Assembly: GCA_963702075.1 (NCBI GenBank)
Contig: OY969703.1
Span: forward strand, 2,666,001-2,730,000
Origin: VAYN01 sp963702075
Lineage (GTDB): Bacteria; Actinomycetota; Thermoleophilia; Solirubrobacterales; 70-9
Reading direction: 5' to 3'
DNA length: 64,000 bases
Positions 59,464 to 64,000 of the stretch are shown here, piece by piece; position 1 is the stretch's first letter, and each line of letters opens with the position of its first letter. Under the pieces are notes generated by a model that ran no database searches, was not told where the DNA came from, and worked only from the letters and a program-made list of their open reading frames with translations. The translations under genes were made by a program, and so were the position numbers.

Positions 59464-59946
59464 TCAGCTGCGACGGGTGGCGAAGAACTCGCGCAGCACC
59501 GCGGCGCATTCCTCTTCCCGCACCCCCCGGATGACCTGGGGACGGTGGTTGAGGGCGGGCTCGGCGAGGACGTCGAGGACGCTGCCGGCAGCGCCTGCCT
59601 TTGGATCGGGCGTGCCGAGGACCACGGTGGGAATGCGGGCGAGGACGATCGCGCCGGCGCACATCGCACAGGGCTCGAGGGTCACGTAAAGGGTCGTGTC
59701 CGGCAGCCGCCAGCCACCGAGCCGCTCGGCGGCGGCACGGATCGCCAGCACCTCGGCGTGGGCGGTCGGGTCCTTGCGCAGCTCGCGCTCGTTTCCCGCC
59801 CGCGCCAGGAGCTCACCCTCCCGGTAGATCGCGGCGCCGATCGGGACGTCGCCATGGCGCTCGGCCTGCCGCGCCTCCTCGAGTGCGACCTCCATCGCCT
59901 GGGCGTGGAAGGCAACGTCCGGCGAAGGAAAATTGCCGACATTCAC
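59464..59946 (-). CDS. tadA: tRNA-specific adenosine deaminase
   Basis: A 160-aa zinc deaminase making inosine at the tRNA-Arg wobble position. The catalytic His63/Glu65 are in TAHAEVLAIR, and Cys93/Cys96 in EPCAMCAGAI. AIYREGELLARAGNERE and GTPDPKAGAAGSVLDVL are typical of TadA. It sits next to tRNA-Ser(GGA). Confidence 0.95.
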   Translation of the reverse strand: MNVGNFPSPDVAFHAQAMEVALEEARQAERHGDVPIGAAIYREGELLARAGNERELRKDPTAHAEVLAIRAAAERLGGWRLPDTTLYVTLEPCAMCAGAIVLARIPTVVLGTPDPKAGAAGSVLDVLAEPALNHRPQVIRGVREEECAAVLREFFATRRS

Positions 59947-60041
59947 GATGGGGGAGTATGTCCGCCGACAACTTCTGCGGCAACGCGGTGTTCACAGGGT
60001 GCCGGTCGGACGCGGGGGCGCGGCGGGCGACCTGAATAAAG

Positions 60042-61397
60042 ATGAGACGACTTCTGCGAATTCTCCTACCCCTGACGCTGGCCCTCGCTGCTGTGCCGGC
60101 GGCCGCCACCGCGGGCCCGGTTGCGGTTGCACCGGCCCACGAGTTCGCGCCGCGGCAGCTGCTGGTCAAGTTCGAGGGGCAGCGGCTGGCCCGCGCGGTC
60201 CACCTTCCTCGCGGAACCGCGGTCGGGCAGGCGGCGGCGATCCTGCGGCAGAACCCTCGCGTCGCCTACGCCGAGCCCAACTACATCGCCACCGCCTCGG
60301 CTGTCGAAGGCGCCCCGTTCGATCCCAACGACTCCGGCTCGATTGAAGCGACCGCTGCCACGGCCGGCGAATCCGGCAAATGGTCCTACAAACAGTGGAA
60401 CTTCCTCGCCCCTGACGGTCCCGAAACGGCGGCGCTGCCGATCTCGCCAGGCGGGATCGACGCCCCCACCGCCTGGCGCAACCTGGCCGAAGCCGGCCGG
60501 CCCGGCGGCGCGGGCGTCGTCGTCGCCGTGCTCGATAGCGGCATCGCCTACCGCTCCTACGGGAGCGAATTCCGGCGCAGCCCTGACTTCGGCCCCGGCC
60601 AGTTCGTCCCGGGTTACGACTTCGTCGGCCACGATCGCCTGCCGCTCGACGAAAACGGCCACGGCACGCACGTCGCCGGCACGATTGCCGAGAAGACCGG
60701 CAACGGCTTCGGGCTGACCGGGCTCGCCTACGGAGCGAAGCTGATGCCTGTTCGGGTGCTCGACCGGCAGGGCCGCGGCGACGCCCTGGCAATCGCCCGC
60801 GGAATCCGCTTCGCCGTCGCCCACCGCGCCGACGTGATCAACATGAGCTTCAACTTCCCCTGCGGCAAGCGGGTGCCGGTGGTTGACGAAGCGCTGCATC
60901 AGGCATACCTCGCCGGGGTCGTCACGGTCGCCGCGGGCGGCAACCTGGGCTCCGAGGGCTGCGTCTCGGAGCCGGCGACGGGCCCGCGGGTGATCGGCGT
61001 CGGCGGCACCACCGAGGGCGGCTGCCTCGGCTCCTACTCCCTGGCCGGCAACTCGATTGACCTGGTCGCGCCAGGCGGCGGGTTCCCCCGCGCCGGCTGT
61101 CCGTCGGTCTCCTCGCGCCCGATCTACCAGGTGACGCTGCGCCCGGGCAGCACCAGCGAATTCTCGATTCCGGTCAACTACGTCGGCACCTCAATGGCCG
61201 CCGCGCACGTCTCCGGCGCCGCCGCCCTGGTGCTGGCGAGCAAGGCGATCGACCCCAAGCTCGAGCCCCGCCTGCGCGTCGACCAGGTGACGAAGCGCCT
61301 GCGGCAGACCGCCCGTGACCTCGGCCTGCCCTCATCTCAAGAGGGAGCCGGCCTCTTGGACGTCGGCAGAGCGACCAAGCCGATCCTGCACCCCTAA
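60042..61397 (+). CDS. Secreted subtilisin-like serine protease (S8)
   Basis: A 451-aa preproprotein. A signal peptide (residues 1-24, ending AATA-G) is followed by an inhibitor-like propeptide (about 35-85: RQLLVKFEGQRLARAVHL ... NPRVAYAEPNY). The catalytic triad is Asp165 (VLDSGI), His207 (NGHGTHVAG) and Ser384 (GTSMAAAH); the oxyanion asparagine is Asn301 (AAGGN). Several cysteines suggest disulfides. The transcript ends convergent with the stress-protein gene seven bases away. Confidence 0.94.
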   Translation: MRRLLRILLPLTLALAAVPAAATAGPVAVAPAHEFAPRQLLVKFEGQRLARAVHLPRGTAVGQAAAILRQNPRVAYAEPNYIATASAVEGAPFDPNDSGSIEATAATAGESGKWSYKQWNFLAPDGPETAALPISPGGIDAPTAWRNLAEAGRPGGAGVVVAVLDSGIAYRSYGSEFRRSPDFGPGQFVPGYDFVGHDRLPLDENGHGTHVAGTIAEKTGNGFGLTGLAYGAKLMPVRVLDRQGRGDALAIARGIRFAVAHRADVINMSFNFPCGKRVPVVDEALHQAYLAGVVTVAAGGNLGSEGCVSEPATGPRVIGVGGTTEGGCLGSYSLAGNSIDLVAPGGGFPRAGCPSVSSRPIYQVTLRPGSTSEFSIPVNYVGTSMAAAHVSGAAALVLASKAIDPKLEPRLRVDQVTKRLRQTARDLGLPSSQEGAGLLDVGRATKPILHP

Positions 61398-61404
61398 CGG
61401 AGCG

Positions 61405-61848
61405 TCAGGTGGTTCTGACGATCATCACGCTGCAGGGAGCGTGATGGGAGACGTTGTTGGGGACGCTGCCGAGCAGGTAACGGCGGGCGCCGGTCATGCC
61501 TTTGTTGCCGACCACGATCAGGTCGGCCTTCGTCTCTTCGGCGACGTTGAGGATGGCGTCGGCGGGGTCGGCCTCGACCGGGTGCGTTTGAACTTCGACC
61601 CCCTGCCCTTTCGCGTCCGCGGCGGCGGCGTCAAGGACCAGGTTGACGTCCTCTCGCGGTCCGATCTCGTATTGGACGTCGGCGGGAGCTTCGGCCTGCT
61701 CGGCCTGCACCCGCCGCCCGGAGGCCGGCTGGTAGGCGCTGACGAGGCTGAGCGTGGCGCCGGTCATCTTCGCCAGCTCGAGCGCCTGGCGCACCGCCTC
61801 GGCGGCAGTCTCCGAGCCATCGGTCCCCACCACGATGCGTTTGAACAC
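61405..61848 (-). CDS. Universal stress protein (UspA family)
   Basis: A 147-aa nucleotide-binding protein. The N-terminal strand FKRIVVGTDGSETAAEAVRQAL and C-terminal ATP-binding motif GNKGMTGARRYLLGSVPNNVSHHAPCSVMIV (G-2x-G-9x-G-S/N) are intact, so it should bind ATP. It follows a 54-aa membrane-protein gene by 33 bp on the same strand. Confidence 0.93.
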   Translation of the reverse strand: MFKRIVVGTDGSETAAEAVRQALELAKMTGATLSLVSAYQPASGRRVQAEQAEAPADVQYEIGPREDVNLVLDAAAADAKGQGVEVQTHPVEADPADAILNVAEETKADLIVVGNKGMTGARRYLLGSVPNNVSHHAPCSVMIVRTT

Positions 61849-61881
61849 GCCGCCTCCTTCGGTCGCTGGACGCGCCCGATA

Positions 61882-62046
61882 CTAACGCTGCCCCGACGAC
61901 GCGTCTTGTTCCTTGGCAGGCAAGCCGCGGAAGCCGTCACCGAGGATTTCCGTCGGCGTGTCGACGAGACGGATGATGCCGATCGCCATCGCCGCGAGCA
62001 GGCAGGCGACGAGGATCGCGATCGAGGCTCTCCATGCGAGGGGCAC
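61882..62046 (-). CDS. 54-aa single-helix membrane protein
   Basis: GTG 62046 to TAG 61882 encodes MPLAWRASIAILVACLLAAM followed by AIGIIRLVDTPTEILGDG and a hydrophilic tail ending SSGQR. Residues 7-28 form one transmembrane helix with a positively charged N-terminal side. Codon bias is coding-like and it lies just upstream of the stress-protein gene. A GGG-rich region precedes the GTG. Function unknown. Confidence 0.6.
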   Translation of the reverse strand: MPLAWRASIAILVACLLAAMAIGIIRLVDTPTEILGDGFRGLPAKEQDASSGQR

Positions 62047-62098
62047 GGGCGGGACCCTAGAGCGCTGCGGCGAACGGCGCCCGCGTTAAGGTGGCGCC

Positions 62099-62815
62099 AT
62101 GGCATTGGAGAAAGTCGCGGACGGAGTCTGGTTGCTGCGCGGGGATTTCCGCGGGGCGATGAACGTCTACTTCCTCGAGGACGGCGACGGAGTCGTCCAG
62201 TTCGACGCCGGGACGAAGTCGATGCGCAAGAAGGCGCAGGCCGCGGCGGCGGAGCTGGGCGGCCTCAAACGAGTGGTCCTGGGCCACGCCCACGCCGACC
62301 ACCGCGGCACCGCGCCGTACATGGACGTGCCGGTCCTCTGTCACCCCGACGAAGTCGCCGATGCCGAAAGCGACGCCGCGATCGCTCCCTACATGGATCT
62401 CTCGCAGCTGCCGGTCGCCTGGGTGCGCCGGCTCTACCCCTTCCTGCTGAAGCGCTGGGACGGCGGCGCCGTGAAGATCGCCGACACGGTGATCGAAGGC
62501 GACGAGGTCGCCGGCTTCAAGGTCCTGCACTTCCCGGGGCACGCCCCGGGGCTGATCGGCCTCTGGCGCGAGAGCGACCGGGTTGCGCTGGTCTCAGACG
62601 TCGTCTACCTGGTCGACTCGACGCGGCTGAAACCGTTGCCGCACGGCGAGGCGAGTGTGCCGCACCCCGCCTGGGCCTGGGACCACGCCAAGGCGAAGGA
62701 GTCGGTGCGCAAGCTGGCGGCGCTGGAACCGAAGGTCGTTGCCCCCGGTCACGAGCAGCCGCTGCGGGGCGAGAACCTGCGCGAGACGCTCGAACGAGCC
62801 GCCGAGAAGTACTGA
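62099..62815 (+). CDS. MBL-fold metallo-hydrolase
   Basis: A 238-aa protein. The zinc-binding HAHADH motif is at 63-68, with FPGHAPGLIGLW and VSDVVYL for later ligands and VVAPGHEQPL near the end. It belongs to the broad glyoxalase-II/lactonase-like group; the substrate cannot be assigned. ATG 62099 begins MALEKVADGVWLLRGD. Confidence 0.9.
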   Translation: MALEKVADGVWLLRGDFRGAMNVYFLEDGDGVVQFDAGTKSMRKKAQAAAAELGGLKRVVLGHAHADHRGTAPYMDVPVLCHPDEVADAESDAAIAPYMDLSQLPVAWVRRLYPFLLKRWDGGAVKIADTVIEGDEVAGFKVLHFPGHAPGLIGLWRESDRVALVSDVVYLVDSTRLKPLPHGEASVPHPAWAWDHAKAKESVRKLAALEPKVVAPGHEQPLRGENLRETLERAAEKY

Positions 62816-62846
62816 AAAGCGCCCGCTGCCTTAAGTTCCACGCCTG

Positions 62847-64000
62847 ATGATCGGGACCTACGCCTCGGCGGCGCTGATCTGCGCCGTCTCGCTGCTGGTC
62901 GGCCGGGCCATCCTCTCCCTGGCGGGACGGGACGAATGGACGTGGCTGGAGCCGGCAGTCGGCTTCGGCGCGGTGCTGACGGCGACCGGCCTGGTGGCGC
63001 GAGCGCCCGGCCACGGAACCTCCTCGACGCTGGCCCTGGCGCTGCTGATCCTCGTCGCGGCGGCGGTCCTCTGGCGCGGCGTTCGTCCTTTATCGGGAGA
63101 TAGCCGAGAAAGGACGAACGCCGGGACTAGTCCTTGGCGGGAAGGGCTGCCGGTGGCGCTCGTCGTCCTCTTGGCGCTCTCGATCCCGTTCGCGGTCAGC
63201 GGCCGCTGGGGGCTGCTTGGGGTCGGCTTCAACAACGACCTCGGCCTACACCTGGCCTGGGCCGAGTGGCTGCGCAGCGGCTTCGGCCCCGCTCCGGACC
63301 CCGGCTATCCGCTCGGACCCCATGGCCTCGCGGTGGCGACCGCGGTGGTGCCGGGGATCAACCTCGCCCAGGCCTTCCTAGGCGAGATCATCGCGATCGG
63401 TGTGATGACCGGCCTGACGGCCCTGGGGGCCCTGCGCGGCATGAGCCCTCTTCGGCGCACCGTCGCCGCCTCGCTCGTGGCCCTCCCCTACCTGGCAGCC
63501 TCCTACTTCGCCCAAGCAGCCTTCAAGGAGCTAGCCGAGGCCCTCCTGGTCCTCGCCTTCGCCATCTGGCTAACCACCCTTGATGCCGCACGCACGCGAC
63601 CGGCTGAGGCGAGGAGGGAGGGTCCTCCAGACACTCAACCGCGAGCGCGGCGAGCGGTGTCTGGAGGACCCTCCCTCCTCGCCTACCTTCCACCCCTGGC
63701 CCTAGCCGGAGGCATCTTCTTCTCCTACAGCTTCGCCGGCATCGCCTGGCCGGTAGTGACGCTGATCCTCTGGAGCCTGACCCTCCCGCAGGTGCGGGCA
63801 TCGCTGCGCCCGCGCGCACTACTGCGCTTCCTCCTGCGACCGCTGACCCTCGTCGCCCTGGCCGCTCTGCTCGGAATCGCGGTGCTGGTCACCGTCGGCC
63901 CCTTCGGCTTCGCCAGCAGCTTCAACAAAGTCGCCGGCAGCAACACCTACGGCCCCGTCTCCCCGATCGAGGCCCTAGGCATCTGGCCAGCGGCCAACTA
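62847..64000 (+). CDS. Polytopic membrane protein (3' end beyond window)
   Basis: Open from ATG 62847 to the window edge (384 codons, no stop). At least ten hydrophobic segments are visible, with NNDLGLHLAWAEWLRSGF between two of them, reminiscent of GT-C-type membrane transferases. Two inverted repeats lie in frame in hydrophilic loops, at about residues 78-93 and 254-280. It starts 31 bp after the MBL gene. Function unknown. Confidence 0.75.
   Translation, partial: MIGTYASAALICAVSLLVGRAILSLAGRDEWTWLEPAVGFGAVLTATGLVARAPGHGTSSTLALALLILVAAAVLWRGVRPLSGDSRERTNAGTSPWREGLPVALVVLLALSIPFAVSGRWGLLGVGFNNDLGLHLAWAEWLRSGFGPAPDPGYPLGPHGLAVATAVVPGINLAQAFLGEIIAIGVMTGLTALGALRGMSPLRRTVAASLVALPYLAASYFAQAAFKELAEALLVLAFAIWLTTLDAARTRPAEARREGPPDTQPRARRAVSGGPSLLAYLPPLALAGGIFFSYSFAGIAWPVVTLILWSLTLPQVRASLRPRALLRFLLRPLTLVALAALLGIAVLVTVGPFGFASSFNKVAGSNTYGPVSPIEALGIWPAAN
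63077..63123. repeat. In-frame inverted repeat, ATCGG-loop class
   Basis: Perfect 15-bp arms (63077-63091, 63109-63123) around ATCGGGAGATAGCCGAG. It encodes a loop between transmembrane helices of the partial gene at 62847. Confidence 0.88.
63607..63684. repeat. In-frame inverted repeat, ACTCAA class
   Basis: Perfect 28-bp arms (63607-63634, 63657-63684), the longest in the window, around a 22-base loop containing CCGCG-AG-CGCGG. ACACTCAA spans the arm/loop border (63631-63638), as in the element at 53332. It encodes a hydrophilic loop of the partial membrane protein. Confidence 0.9.

Noticed and set aside
9105..63684. The inverted repeats as a CRISPR array or attenuated CRISPR remnants
   Set aside because: No regularly spaced direct repeats, no shared repeat unit between copies and no cas genes.

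Overview
The window is about 64 kb of high-GC, gene-dense bacterial chromosome with no phage, plasmid or conjugation genes. Gene content and protein style suggest a member of the Actinobacteria, most likely Thermoleophilia/Solirubrobacterales. Pointers are an ECF41 sigma factor, DUF202, YtoQ and Rv2578c-like radical SAM proteins, an actinobacterial-type LexA box, many GTG/TTG starts, very short leaders and 4-bp stop/start overlaps. The placement is inference.

Layout. 1-1.7 kb: end of a flavoprotein oxidoreductase, an ECF41 sigma factor and a small AT-hook/winged-helix protein. 1.7-9.1 kb: icd-mdh (TCA cycle), an AidB-like acyl-CoA dehydrogenase, a frameshifted membrane protein with a VWA-like motif, an M50 site-2 protease and an M28 peptidase. 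9.2-13 kb: succinate dehydrogenase whose third subunit is a soluble HdrB-like CCG protein instead of a hydrophobic anchor. 13-18.4 kb: a 44-aa protein, Na+/H+ antiporter, AAA_14/DUF4143 ATPase, asd and lysC. 18.4-23.3 kb: PadR-MMPL, DUF202, a MerR-like regulator and a degenerate GGDEF protein. 23.4-26.2 kb: dnaX-ybaB-recR. 26.3-32.1 kb: polytopic membrane protein, acetolactate decarboxylase, NodI/NodJ-type ABC exporter, a large SRP RNA with Alu domain, CPA2 antiporter and tRNA-Val. 32-38.8 kb: small enzymes (SRPBCC, cupin, VOC, ArfB, PCD, GST), a coiled-coil repeat protein, and GntR with two MlaE/YrbE permeases. 38.9-41.3 kb: zinc alcohol dehydrogenase and a membrane HD-GYP phosphodiesterase. 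41.8-48.8 kb: MFS gene coupled to a complete peptide ABC importer. 48.8-55.8 kb: LigC-like ligase, SOS-box radical SAM protein, YtoQ, MFS-MerR, a dCTP-deaminase-family protein and TetR regulators. 56-64 kb: a third TetR, two tRNA-Ser genes flanking a BcsA-like PilZ glycosyltransferase, TadA, a subtilisin, a stress protein with a 54-aa membrane partner, an MBL hydrolase and a truncated polytopic protein.

The most unusual signal is a scattered set of at least thirteen long, mostly perfect inverted repeats. Their arms are unrelated from copy to copy, but the loops or termini fall into shared classes. About half lie in frame inside genes (dnaX twice, GGDEF protein, radical SAM protein, both polytopic membrane proteins), always in linkers, loops or tails. 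One forms the last codons of two convergent genes whose stop codons overlap at its apex. They resemble in concept the Rickettsia palindromic elements and may be an undescribed element family. A second theme is cyclic-di-GMP: a degenerate GGDEF protein and an HD-GYP enzyme share an identical 15-nt upstream element, and a PilZ glycosyltransferase is also present.
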